The notes: generated from the sequence alone by a model not told the origin. Positions 48,898 through 56,812 are shown, numbered from the stretch's first letter. The stretch is DNA of 64,000 bases from JBNKWA01 sp050299555 (GCA_050299555.1 JBNKWA010000061.1:1-64000), one strand, 5' to 3'. Made by a program: numbers and translations.

Positions 48898-49659
48898 CTA
48901 TCGCTTGTCCGGCTGCCGCTTGAGGACAAGCGACCGGTTGCGGGCCAGCATCCGATCCATCGCCAACCGCGCCGCCTCGGCATCGCGCCCCGCGATGGCC
49001 CGGGCCACCGCGATATGGGCGCTCCGGCTCAGGATCGGGTTGTTCGGTGTGACGACACCGTATTCGAACGACACCCGAAGCGCCACTGCTATGACCGAAC
49101 GCATCCGACGCATCAGCGAATTGCCGGTGGCTTCGAGAATGGTGGTGTGAAAGCTCAGATCGGCATCGAAAAGCGCCTGCAGGCCAAGCTCGCCGGTGCG
49201 CAGGTTCCTGGCGGCAGCGTCGATACGCCGGATCTGCTCCTCGCGGGCCCGGACTGCGGCCAGCGCGGCGGCGGCGGGCTCGATGATCGAGCGCAGCTCC
49301 GTGGTCTCGGCATAGATTCTGGCCAGCCTTGGATGATCGGGCTCGTGCCAGCCGACGATATCGGCATCGAGCAGGTTCCACTCGTCCTCCGGGCGGACGC
49401 GGGTTCCGTGCCGCCGCGCGGTCCTGAGCAGGCCCTTGCCGGACAGGATCTTGACCGCGTCGCGCAGGGTGGTGCGGCTGACACCCAGCGAGGCGGCCAG
49501 ATCGTTTTCCATCGGGATGGTCTCACCCGGCAGATAGGTGCCGGCGATGACGCGGCGGCCGAGTTCCTCCACTGCCCTGGGCCCGGGCCCGCGTTGCAGC
49601 GATGTCCGGAACTCCGGTGGCAGGGTTATGCGCGCTTCTGGACGCTTGTTGTCCGCCAT
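48898..49659 (-). CDS. FadR-subfamily GntR transcriptional regulator
   Basis: A 253-aa regulator. The winged helix domain (about 25-95) contains ELGRRVIAGTYLPGETIPME and the recognition helix SLGVSRTTLRDAVKILSGKG. The C-terminal FCD domain (about 110-240) has metal-site-like residues (RSIIEPAAAALAA, DLSFHTTILEATGN, HIAVARAI). Start at the ATG 49659; the longer frame to 49875 is intergenic. It is divergent from the GDSL hydrolase, whose promoter region carries a palindrome that may be its operator. Confidence 0.92.
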   Translation of the reverse strand: MADNKRPEARITLPPEFRTSLQRGPGPRAVEELGRRVIAGTYLPGETIPMENDLAASLGVSRTTLRDAVKILSGKGLLRTARRHGTRVRPEDEWNLLDADIVGWHEPDHPRLARIYAETTELRSIIEPAAAALAAVRAREEQIRRIDAAARNLRTGELGLQALFDADLSFHTTILEATGNSLMRRMRSVIAVALRVSFEYGVVTPNNPILSRSAHIAVARAIAGRDAEAARLAMDRMLARNRSLVLKRQPDKR

Positions 49660-49753
49660 TCTCCCATCCAGACACCCGACCGGGGACGAGGTTGCAGATA
49701 ATTCCAGCCGTGTCGACCGGCCCCCCGTATACCCGCTCCGGCTGCACAGGTAT

Positions 49754-49792
49754 CTTGACGGAACCGCTATTGGGAATGTTAGATAATATCTA
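49754..49792 (+). promoter_or_regulatory. candidate promoter with overlapping operator
   Basis: In the divergent gap, TTGACG (49754-49759) could be a -35 box and TAGATA/GATAAT (from 49780) a -10 box, with a spacing of 19-21 nt, somewhat long. The -10 region lies inside the perfect 13-bp palindrome TAGATAATATCTA (49780-49792). A site overlapping the -10 box next to a GntR gene would suit repression, but neither promoter nor operator is proven. Confidence 0.4.
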
Positions 49793-49980
49793 GAAATGCG
49801 CACGCCCGTGTTCCCATGGGGGTAGCCCGGTGCGGCCAGGTGAACGGCCGCGGGCGGACCCCAGGCGTTTGTCATCAGTCACCTGCTCAAGCGGCCCCTG
49901 TCCGGGCCGAAATGTCGTCGGGGCGAGACGGCCCCATGACGTCAACAGCCGCGGCAAGCGGCCAATTCGGGAGGAAGCCC

Positions 49981-51240
49981 ATGACACTCGAACGCAGATC
50001 GCACTGGCGCCGGATACGGCACGCGGGTCTCGCCCTGGCGGTTGCCGCGGCGACCGTCGGCGCGGCCCAGGCCGACGAATGGGTCGGAACCTGGACCGCA
50101 AGCGCGCAGCCGGCCTGGGGGCCGGATTTCGCCGTGGGGCTGGGGATGCCCGACAATCTTTGGAACCAGACGGTGCGCCAGAACGCACGTGTCTCGATCG
50201 GCGGCAGCCGCGTGGCGATCGAAGTATCCAACGCCTATGGCGAGTTCCCGGTCACCATCGGCGCGGGCCATGTCGCGCTGGCGGGCGAGGGCTCCGCCAT
50301 CGTCGATGGCAGCGACCGGGCGCTGACCTTCTCGGGCGGGCCGTCGATCACCATTCCCGCCGGTGCCGTCGTGCTCTCCGACCCGGTCGACCTGGAGGTC
50401 GCACCGCTGTCGGAACTGTCGGTCAGCCTCTACTTCCCCGAGGTCGCGCCGACCAGCACCATCCACTGGGATGGCCACGACACCGCCTGGGTCGCAGGCG
50501 GCGACCAGACCGGTGCGGCGTCGTTGCCCGATGACGCGATGACCATGACCAAGCGGGTCTTCCTGACCGAGATCCTGGTCGAGGCCCCGGACGACACGCC
50601 GGCCATCATCACGTTCGGCGACTCCATCACCGACGGCGACGGATCGACGGTGGACGGCTTCGACCGCTGGCCGGACATGCTCGCCGAGCGCCTGCAGGAG
50701 GCCGGCATGAACGTCGCGGTGCAGAACCAGGGCATCTCGGGCGACAAGGTACTGACCGACCGCATGGGCGTGAACGCGCTGGCCCGGTTCGAGCGCGACG
50801 TGCTCAGCCAGAACGACGCGACGGCGGTGGTCCTGATGATGGGTATCAACGACATCGGCTGGCCCGACAGCGGCCTGGCCCCCAACGATCCGCCCGCCGA
50901 TGCCGATGCGATCATCGCCGCCTACAAGCAGATGATCGTTCGCGCCCGCGCCAACGGGCTGAAGATCTACGGCGCCACCCTGACGCCGTTCGGCGATTCC
51001 TTCGCCGGCACGCCCTTCGAGGGCTACTACAGCGACGAAAAGGAGGCGATGCGCCTGAAGGTCAACGACTTCATCCGCTCCGGCGCCTTCGATGGGGTGA
51101 TCGACTTCGACGCCGTGGTGGTTGACCCCGAACGGCCCGGCTACATCCGTCCCGAGTTCGACAAGGGCGACCACCTGCACCCGAACCCGGCCGGCTACAA
51201 GGCGATGGCCGAAAGCATCGACCTGTCGCTGTTCAAGTGA
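49981..51240 (+). CDS. secreted SGNH/GDSL hydrolase
   Basis: A 419-aa esterase-fold protein with an N-terminal signal peptide (residues 1-31, ending GAAQA before DEWVGTW). A beta-rich domain (about 32-195, VGTWTASAQPAW) is followed by the SGNH domain: block I serine in ITFGDSITDGDGS, block II glycine near NQGISGDK, block III asparagine in MMGINDIGW, and block V aspartate/histidine in DHLHPNPAGYKAM. It is likely to remove acyl groups from polysaccharides or rhamnogalacturonan-like substrates outside the cytoplasm. GGAGG precedes the ATG by 6 nt. Confidence 0.9.
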   Translation: MTLERRSHWRRIRHAGLALAVAAATVGAAQADEWVGTWTASAQPAWGPDFAVGLGMPDNLWNQTVRQNARVSIGGSRVAIEVSNAYGEFPVTIGAGHVALAGEGSAIVDGSDRALTFSGGPSITIPAGAVVLSDPVDLEVAPLSELSVSLYFPEVAPTSTIHWDGHDTAWVAGGDQTGAASLPDDAMTMTKRVFLTEILVEAPDDTPAIITFGDSITDGDGSTVDGFDRWPDMLAERLQEAGMNVAVQNQGISGDKVLTDRMGVNALARFERDVLSQNDATAVVLMMGINDIGWPDSGLAPNDPPADADAIIAAYKQMIVRARANGLKIYGATLTPFGDSFAGTPFEGYYSDEKEAMRLKVNDFIRSGAFDGVIDFDAVVVDPERPGYIRPEFDKGDHLHPNPAGYKAMAESIDLSLFK

Positions 51241-51329
51241 CATCAGAACGGGGCGGCCGCCTGCCGGCGCTCGCCCCCGAACCGGCCCGGCGCTTGCCGT
51301 CCGGGCCGGATGCCCTACTCTCTGACCCC

Positions 51330-51695
51330 ATGCGTACGCCTCGCCTCGCTCTCGCCTGCATGCTCCTCCCCGCGGCCGCTCTCGCCGATGCGCCGGTGGT
51401 GGTCGACGCCCGCGCCACCCAGACCGGCGCCGGCTGGAGCTTCGATGTCACCGTGCGCCACGCCGATGCCGGCTGGGACCACTACGCCGATGGCTGGTCG
51501 GTGATCGGCCCCGACGGCACCGAGCTCGGCTATCGCAAGCTCCTGCACCCGCACGAGGCCGAGCAGCCCTTCACCCGCTCGTTGGCCGGTGTTGCGATCC
51601 CGCCGGGTGTCGCCGAGGTGACCATCCGGGCCCATGACTCGGTCCACGGCTGGGGGCCGGACTTCATGCTTGCCCTGCCCGGAGCCGACGGCTGA
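51330..51695 (+). CDS. small secreted hypothetical protein
   Basis: A 121-aa protein with a signal peptide (residues 1-20, cut near AAALA before DAPVVVDA). The mature part reads as a small beta domain (GWSFDVTVRHADAGWDHYAD, GVAEVTIRAHDSVHGWGPDF). I know no function; such proteins are common near secreted enzymes in this group. The ATG at 51330 opens the signal peptide. It is the last ordinary gene before the RHS cassette region. Confidence 0.7.
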   Translation: MRTPRLALACMLLPAAALADAPVVVDARATQTGAGWSFDVTVRHADAGWDHYADGWSVIGPDGTELGYRKLLHPHEAEQPFTRSLAGVAIPPGVAEVTIRAHDSVHGWGPDFMLALPGADG

Positions 51696-51769
51696 CCCGT
51701 CGCCGAGACTGGCCCCGCCTCCATTCGGCCTGACCCTTGCACGCCTTGCCCCGGCTGCCGTCCGCGTCC

Positions 51770-52012
51770 GGACGGCGGACTTGGGGCCCGGATCCGCCCT
51801 TCCCCACGGCGTCCCCAGAGCGTGGGGACGGTGGGTCAAGTGTCTGACTTGTATGGATAAAAGTGTTAACGCCGGTGGGGACACGTGGGGACATGGGCCG
51901 CGGACGGCTCAGCGGGTGCCCCTGGCGGCGGTAGAATGCAGCGCTCCGTTCCGCCGGAATCAGGCCGGAGTCCCGCGGTGGAGTCGTCTTGTCGCCCAGA
52001 TCGTTTCCGATC
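51770..52012. repeat. left copy of a 245-bp direct repeat
   Basis: This stretch matches 56461-56709 in the same direction with scattered differences and small gaps. Shared words in order include GGGGCCCGGATCCG, a GTCCCC palindrome, AAAAGTGT(T/C)AACGCCGGTGG, ACACGTGGGGACATGGGC, GCAGCGCTC, TCAGGCCGGAGT and GGTGGAGTCGTCTTGTCGCC followed by CAGATCGTTTCCGATC. No gene is supported in it. Together the two copies bracket the RHS tip/immunity array. Confidence 0.85.
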
Positions 52013-52118
52013 GCCATCGTGCTACAGGCGAGCCGCCAACCACCGCGCAGCACTGTCAGTCAGGCGAATACCCTCTCTTTACATCCGGCGAACAACCAAA
52101 TCCACAGCCATTATCTAA

Positions 52119-52526
52119 TCACTCCCCTCTTGGCTTGATGCTGTCTTTTAATACCTGTTCGATCCAGTGGTTGAGATCCGAAAACCAAATCGGAGCCTCC
52201 CAACCAGGGCTGGCGCCTTTATGAATTTGTAGTACCTGATGGGTGCTGCCGCCTCGTGCCAGGACAATACCTACGCAGTCATCGCTTGCGTTATCTTGAG
52301 CAATCGGAATCATCATTCTGTTACTATAAATGTCATTTATTGTCTCCATGTATATTTGATAAAATTCTGCCTCACAAAACGCCCAGTTGATCGTTATCAA
52401 TTTTTCCAAGAATCCCGGATCGCATAGCTCCCTTGGGATCGGAACACCATTCGCCCTCAAGGTCTCCACAATGTGCTGCGTTCGGCATTCGTTGCATGGA
52501 TTCGTTGCTCTTCCATCCGTCGTCAT
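52119..52526 (-). CDS. candidate immunity protein 1 (SUKH/SMI1-like)
   Basis: A 135-aa, low-GC acidic protein placed directly after the RHS toxin tip 1 (its ATG follows the tip stop by two bases). The middle, MMIPIAQDNASDDCVGIVL, followed by VLQIHKGASPGWEAPIWFSD and NHWIEQVL, resembles the SUKH (SMI1/KNR4) immunity pattern of a strand with acidic residues and a late tryptophan. The N-terminal two CxxC-like cysteines (NPCNECR) are unusual. Frame intact. Role as the cognate antitoxin is inferred from position and composition. Confidence 0.65.
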   Translation of the reverse strand: MTTDGRATNPCNECRTQHIVETLRANGVPIPRELCDPGFLEKLITINWAFCEAEFYQIYMETINDIYSNRMMIPIAQDNASDDCVGIVLARGGSTHQVLQIHKGASPGWEAPIWFSDLNHWIEQVLKDSIKPRGE

Positions 52527-52528
52527 GG

Positions 52529-53646
52529 CTAGTACAAACCGCCCGAGGAAAGCGGGCCGAAACCAGGGGCCGTCGGATAAATGGTCTGCCCGTCAGTTCG
52601 CACCGGCATCGTCGGTGGTGTATCCGTGCCTTCAATAGTCAAGGGTGGCTTCTGCCCCGATGTTCGTGCTTGCAGGGCCTCACCCCATGTGCGAGCGCCC
52701 CCCTTGAAGTCGCCCAGCCTGCTAACCGGTAGGGCCTCACCCATCTTGTGTATGTTCACACGGACTCTGATTCCCAGCTCTCTGGCGACCGCAAGGCGTG
52801 TGTTGTCCATCGAAACCAAGGAACCACTAGGCGTCTGCACTACGTCAATGTAACCGTTATTGAAGCCTACAACCGACATGGAGTCTCTGAGTTTATTAGC
52901 CCGTCCATTCCCTCCAGCGCTAGTCTGGCTAAAATTTATTGCGTTCGGGTCTACAAATGTTCGTCCGTCGGTGTCGCTCGAAGCCAATCCTGCAGCGGCC
53001 AAGACTGCAAGGAGTCCCCCGATATCTGGATCGTTCGGGTCCATTAATGGTGGCCCGCCGTTGTCGCCCATGCGCGGCTCTTCACCTTGCGGGCGCACGT
53101 GAAAAAGAGGTGTGGAATGACTTACAACGACTCCGATTCCGATTCCAATCGGTCCATTACCGTTTTTTGCTCCGTCGTTGGAAACATCTGAAACGTGATC
53201 TACCAAGACCACTGCAGTCGAAATGCCAAGCGCCGCTAAGACCGCTTCGCATCCGCCAAGTGCACACGCGCCAGCGGCAACTGGGAAAAGGTGTCCGCTC
53301 GGGTCTGCGTGGTTCACCGGATCGTTCCCGGCATAGGCGTAGCGGTTGGTGCCGACGCCGGGCGTGGTCACCTCCCACCAGTCGGGCTGGATGAACCGCC
53401 CCAGCGCGGGGTCGTAATAGCGGGCGTTCAGGTACTGCAGCCCGGTCTCGTCGTCGTAGCGCTCGCCGATGAAGCCCTTGGACTCGTCGGCGACGGCAGG
53501 GGCGAAGTCGGTGTCGTCCGGCAGGCCGTAGGGCGCGTAGCTGGTCGTCCGCGCCCGCGTGCCGCCCGAATGGGTGATCAGCCTCTACCCGAGTCCAGAT
53601 GGTCGCGGTGGAGATAGCTGACCACACCGTCCACCAGCCGCACGTC
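52529..53646 (-). pseudogene. orphan RHS C-terminal fragment with ParB-like toxin tip (cassette 1)
   Basis: The upstream end (53581-53646) reads DVRLVDGVVSYLHRDHLDSG, then breaks. From 53584 a second frame continues the RHS core: ITHSGGTRARTTSYAPYGLP, KGFIGERYDDETGLQYLNAR, YYDPALGRFIQPDWWEV and NRYAYAGNDPVNHADPSGH. After a hydrophobic pre-tip the C-terminus (about 120 aa) has IDVVQTPSGSLVSMDNTRLA, RELGIRVRVNIHK and TWGEALQARTSGQ, a pattern of ParB-like nuclease-fold toxin tips. The RHS shell (a thousand residues or more) is missing and there is no ATG; the tip itself is open to its stop at 52529. Confidence 0.75.
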
Positions 53647-53685
53647 GGGGCGTCCGCATTCGGACGCCGCCGCGACCGCCGGAGG

Positions 53686-53772
53686 GGTCCCATGGGGACC
53701 GCGTTCGGACGTCCTTTTGGGGCCCGGATCCGCCCGTCCCCAGAGTGTCCCCATGGGGACGGAAGTCAACAT
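53686..53772. repeat. GTCCCC palindrome repeat, locus 3
   Basis: Two palindromes: GGTCCCATGGGGACC (53686-53700) and GTCCCCATGGGGAC (53747-53760), separated by the shared word GGGGCCCGGATCCG. The second is followed by GGAAGTCAACATATTGAT, a variant of the usual GGGGGGTCAAG tail. It marks the border between cassette 1 and cassette 2. Confidence 0.8.
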
Positions 53773-53779
53773 ATTGATA

Positions 53780-53995
53780 TTATTGAATATACCGTTGAGA
53801 CGTGCGTGGAGGGCGTGGAGAGGCGCATCCAGTCCCCCTGACGGTACGGAAACCGGTCATGGGCGGCAATTCCTCGTCGCCCGGCACCTCCGGGAAACCC
53901 GAGGCCGACACGACTTGGTACCGACGGCCGTACAATAGGATCGAAAACCCTTCCCGCTTGCTCAAGACATCGAGCTGAGCCAGAGCGGCCGCCAC
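53780..53995 (-). CDS. small hypothetical ORF after immunity gene 2
   Basis: A 71-aa frame that starts 6 nt after the stop of immunity gene 2: MAAALAQLDVLSKREGFSIL, then YGRRYQVVSASGFPEVPGDE. The first 50 residues look coding and may be the start of another module gene; the last 20 run into the palindromic repeat border, so it is probably cut off. Family unknown. Confidence 0.35.
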   Translation of the reverse strand: MAAALAQLDVLSKREGFSILLYGRRYQVVSASGFPEVPGDEELPPMTGFRTVRGTGCASPRPPRTSQRYIQ

Positions 53996-54001
53996 TATTC
54001 G

Positions 54002-54406
54002 CTATCGGACGATCCTCTGCCCCGGCTTTCCATGGTCCTCTAGCGCCATCGAGTCCGCACGAATTCGGATCTCGACCTCTGTGCGGACGCCAGTCGAATC
54101 AATTCCATCCACGCTCATGACGATTAGGTACTTGGCCGAATCGCCTACGAGCGGTTCCGCCTTGATGTCGTTGATGGAGTCGTTGGGAATCACGTCGCTG
54201 GGGTCGAACACCACGCCCTTCACACCCTCGAAGACGATGAAGCCATCGGGCAAGTCTTCAGCCGTGTAGTAGTCCCATGCTGCCGACCGGACACGAGATA
54301 TGCACGTCGCCTGCACTTTGATCTCGGAGTTCCAGCCATCGATCAACACCGACTTGCAGCCACGGTCGCCGACGTAGATGGTCTTCAAGAATTCGACAAC
54401 GTCCAT
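54002..54406 (-). CDS. candidate immunity protein 2 (DUF6258-like)
   Basis: A 134-aa acidic protein: MDVVEFLKTIYVGDRGCKSV, then IKVQATCISRVRSAAWDYYT, GFIVFEGVKGVVFDP and NDSINDIKAEPL. This resembles the DUF6258 family, often found next to polymorphic toxins; I recall that family from memory only. It starts five bases after the stop of tip fragment 2, the spacing of a toxin-immunity pair. The ATG at 54406 is preferred over 54448, which would overlap the tip. Confidence 0.65.
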   Translation of the reverse strand: MDVVEFLKTIYVGDRGCKSVLIDGWNSEIKVQATCISRVRSAAWDYYTAEDLPDGFIVFEGVKGVVFDPSDVIPNDSINDIKAEPLVGDSAKYLIVMSVDGIDSTGVRTEVEIRIRADSMALEDHGKPGQRIVR

Positions 54407-54411
54407 GGCGG

Positions 54412-54549
54412 TCAGTTGATGGGCCAATGGGCAGCAGGGCTGTTCCATGGCACGACATTGCCGTTGACATCAAGCGATGGGCCTTGCCCTTTCATCCCCG
54501 GCCCCGTACCGGGCGCATGGCCATGGCCGTGTGGGGTCGGGTTGTTAGC
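54412..54549 (-). pseudogene. RHS toxin tip stub (cassette 2)
   Basis: The last 45 codons of a toxin tip: NNPTPHGHGHAPGTGPGMKG, then QGPSLDVNGNVVPWNSPAAH and WPIN before the stop. HGHGH...GPG...DVNGN endings are typical of polymorphic toxin C-termini. The upstream part is replaced by the palindromic repeat at 54576, so no RHS core and no complete toxin domain remain. It directly precedes immunity gene 2. Confidence 0.6.
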
Positions 54550-54745
54550 GTGGAGGCTAAATCGGCCTATCGGGCGTCCCCATGGGGACGGGGGGGGGGT
54601 CAAGGCATTGATTCCATAGCATTTCCCGCGGGGACGGTCTGGGGACTTTGTGGGGGCAACGTTTCGAGGCGAAATCGGCCAATCAGGCGTCCCCATGGGG
54701 AGAGTATGTTAAATGCCTGATTTACATTGATAAAAGTGTTAGCGC
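54548..54745. repeat. GTCCCC palindrome repeat, locus 4 (tandem pair)
   Basis: Two copies of a unit of about 40 bp (GAGGCTAAATCGGCCTATC and GAGGCGAAATCGGCCAATC, each followed by GGCGTCCCCATGGGGA) lie about 111 bp apart; palindromes at 54576-54589 and 54689-54702. The first has the tail GGGGGGGTCAAGG. The second is followed by CTGATTTACATTGATAAAAG (54717 on), which continues GTGTTAGCGC, the far end of the repeat family. Confidence 0.82.
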
Positions 54746-54923
54746 AAGCGAGGCGCCATGAACGCGCGCCCGGAGCAATGCTTTCTGGCAAGGCACGGAC
54801 ACCCAGTTTGCCTTTCGTTGCGCAAACAGGACTATGGCAAGGCCCAAGAGTTCGTCGTCCAAAGCGCGCTCCGCCACGCTTAGACGGCGTGCCTGAGAAG
54901 ACCGTTCAGCTAGGTCCAAAAAC
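54746..54923. other. cassette spacer after immunity gene 3
   Basis: 178 nt between the repeat at 54745 and the stop of immunity gene 3. A minus-strand frame covering it (54722-54982) reads SLPIRSRPSEFLDLAERSSQ and continues plausibly, but it overlaps the immunity gene and has no start of its own, so I leave it as a possible fragment of a further module gene. Confidence 0.35.
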
Positions 54924-55349
54924 TCACTCGGGCGTGATCGGATCGGTAGGGAAATTCTCATCGTACACCAGCGCGTCAACATCTAGACCGGCCGCTTCGT
55001 ACAAAGCATGGAAAATGCGCTCCGACAAGTGGCGGCGCAAGAACACGTTCGCCTTCGGTCCAGTCGAACCCCGTTGCATGAGAGGCAGACTGCGGACGAT
55101 TTCCACGACACCTATCTTCAGCGACCCATTCTCGTCGTCGTTGGCGACGGCATGTTCCAGTCCCGCAACCGTTTCGACCGGGACTGTCGTGTATTTGGCA
55201 GCACTATCAGCAGGTACGTCGAAGTTTCCATCCCTTATATCAACCAGAACTTGCTGGTTAATCCAGTGGCTAAAGACGACTATCATGTCTTTCTGATCAC
55301 TATACGAGAGTTCCGAAAGAAGATTATTTAGCTTGACGTTTCTGTTCAT
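54924..55349 (-). CDS. candidate immunity protein 3
   Basis: A 141-aa intact frame starting MNRNVKLNNLLSELSYSDQK, then IVVFSHWINQQVLVDIRDGN and ANVFLRRHLSERIFHALYEA. Acidic C-terminus (LVYDENFPTDPITPE). The family is not known to me. It begins six bases after the stop of the decayed GIY-YIG-like toxin (cassette 3). AT-rich codons differ from the chromosomal genes. The ATG at 55349 was chosen; a TTG four codons earlier is less likely. It is probably the antitoxin of a toxin that is now dead. Confidence 0.65.
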   Translation of the reverse strand: MNRNVKLNNLLSELSYSDQKDMIVVFSHWINQQVLVDIRDGNFDVPADSAAKYTTVPVETVAGLEHAVANDDENGSLKIGVVEIVRSLPLMQRGSTGPKANVFLRRHLSERIFHALYEAAGLDVDALVYDENFPTDPITPE

Positions 55350-55354
55350 TTGAA

Positions 55355-56450
55355 TTACCAACCAGTATAGGGTGCGATATTGCCAAAGCGGTCGTCCGAC
55401 AGTCTGTGGAACGTCAGCCCCAACAGATTCCTGCGTGCAACACCGCGGATCCTATTGGCAACGAGTACCCACACCACCGTAGCTGGCGATCAGTTGTTGT
55501 TCGCGGCCGCGGATCGCCATGTAGTTCGGACTATTAGTAGTCGCCGGTCAGGTAGCGGTCCAGCGTCGGGTTGCCAAAACCCCGCGCAGCCATGTGATGA
55601 CTGCTCCAACGTTTGGCCATGACTTGTTGTGGCGTCGCAAATAGCCCGAGGTGCGGCCAACGTACACCATTGCGTTGGGTCCAGTTGCCACGTAGGTGAT
55701 GTTCATCCGGGCGCGGCCCATTTGATCCGCTGCAACTATGGACGCTCCAACGACCAGTCCTTGCGGGTTTGGTCGGACAAGTCTGCTGCCCACGCCCTCG
55801 GCGACCACCGAACCGTTTAAGACCCACGTCTCCGGCGAGTTTCTGGTGACGCTGAGGCTATCACCATGCTGCGTTGTCCCCGAGAAGCCGGAGCCGTTCC
55901 AAGTGGCGTATTGCTAGCCCGACAACGCTCCGAAGTCATTGCGGGCGTCGCCCCAATTGTTGTCCCAGTCTCTCACATAGGCACTGCCTTCGGGGCATCC
56001 GCCGTCAGGGCGTAGTGCATGGGATCGTCGGGAGAGAAGTGGGTCGCTGTTTCGTTGAGACCATCGCCGTCTTCGTCGGTGAAGCGGGTGGCGTGCCCGC
56101 CCGGGTCGGCAGCGTTCACCGGATCGTTCCTGGCATAGCCGTAGCGGTTTGTCCCCACCCCGGGCGTTGTCACCTCCCACCAGTCGGGCTGGATGAACCG
56201 CCCGAGCCCCGGGTCGTAGGTGCGGGCGTTAAGGTACTGCAGCCCGGTCTCGTCATCGTAACGCTCGCCGATGAAGCCCTTCGGCTCGTCGGTGACGGCG
56301 GGGGCGTAGTCGGTGTCGTCCGGCAGAGCGTAGGGCGAAAAGCTGGTCGTCCGCGCCCGCGTGCCGCCGGAATGGGTGATCAGCCGCACCGACCCGAGAT
56401 GGTCACGGTGGAGATAGCTGACCACACCGTCCACCAGCCGCACGTCGGGG
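55355..56450 (-). pseudogene. decayed RHS protein with GIY-YIG-like nuclease tip (cassette 3)
   Basis: Transcription-order text: DVRLVDGVVSYLHRDHLGSV, KGFIGERYDDETGLQYLNAR, TYDPGLGRFIQPDWWEV, NRYGYARNDPVNAADPGGH, then a frameshift near 55985-56000, CPEGSAYVRDWDNNWGDARN, an amber codon at 55914-55916, QYATWNGSGFSGTTQHGDSL, NAMVYVGRTSG, a frameshift near 55650, LFATPQQVMAKRWSSHHMAA, RGFGNPTLDRYLTGDY, stops, AIRGREQQLIASYGG in a third frame, and RIRGVARRNLLGLTFHRLSD to APYTGW and TAA at 55355-55357. So the full tip is still traceable across at least four lesions. VYVGRTSG and GREQQLI fit GIY-YIG-like RHS toxin tips. Confidence 0.75.
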
Positions 56451-56460
56451 TGTCCGCATT

Positions 56461-56709
56461 CGGACGGTCCTTTGGGGCCCGGATCCGGCCGTCTCCGAGG
56501 CGCCCCCGATGCGTCCCCATGGGGACGGGGGGTCAAGCTGCTGATTTACCTAGAGAAAAGTGTCAACGCCGGTGGGAACACGTGGGGACATGGGCCGCGG
56601 ACGGTTTAGTGGGTGGCCTTTACGAGGACGATTGCAGCGCTCAGGTCCGTCGGAGTCAGGCCGGAGTTGTGCGGTGGAGTCGTCTTGTCGCCCAGATCGT
56701 TTCCGATCA
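56461..56709. repeat. right copy of the 245-bp direct repeat, with palindrome locus 5
   Basis: Counterpart of 51770-52012. It carries the palindrome GTCCCCATGGGGAC at 56513-56526 followed by GGGGGGTCAAG and CTGATTTACCTAGAGAAAAG, then ACACGTGGGGACATGGGC and the long conserved block ending CAGATCGTTTCCGATC. The RHS fragment of cassette 3 begins right at its left edge. Confidence 0.85.
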
Positions 56710-56812
56710 CGGTGCATATCGGACTGGCTGCCGGAGCTTGCCGGGCGGGTCCGCCCCTATGGATTTCAAGGCGCCCGACCACATCCAATAGATATGCCGG
56801 AAAAGGGCGGCA

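Noticed and set aside
51664..52053. Minus-strand frame of 129 codons in the left direct repeat
   Set aside because: A related phrase (GNDLGDKTTPP) occurs in the right copy at 56606-56788, but this follows from the DNA repeat; the frames differ otherwise and show no start or family.
54722..54982. Minus-strand frame of 86 codons overlapping immunity gene 3
   Set aside because: It overlaps an intact gene by 59 nt and has no convincing start; kept only as a possible fragment in the spacer entry.
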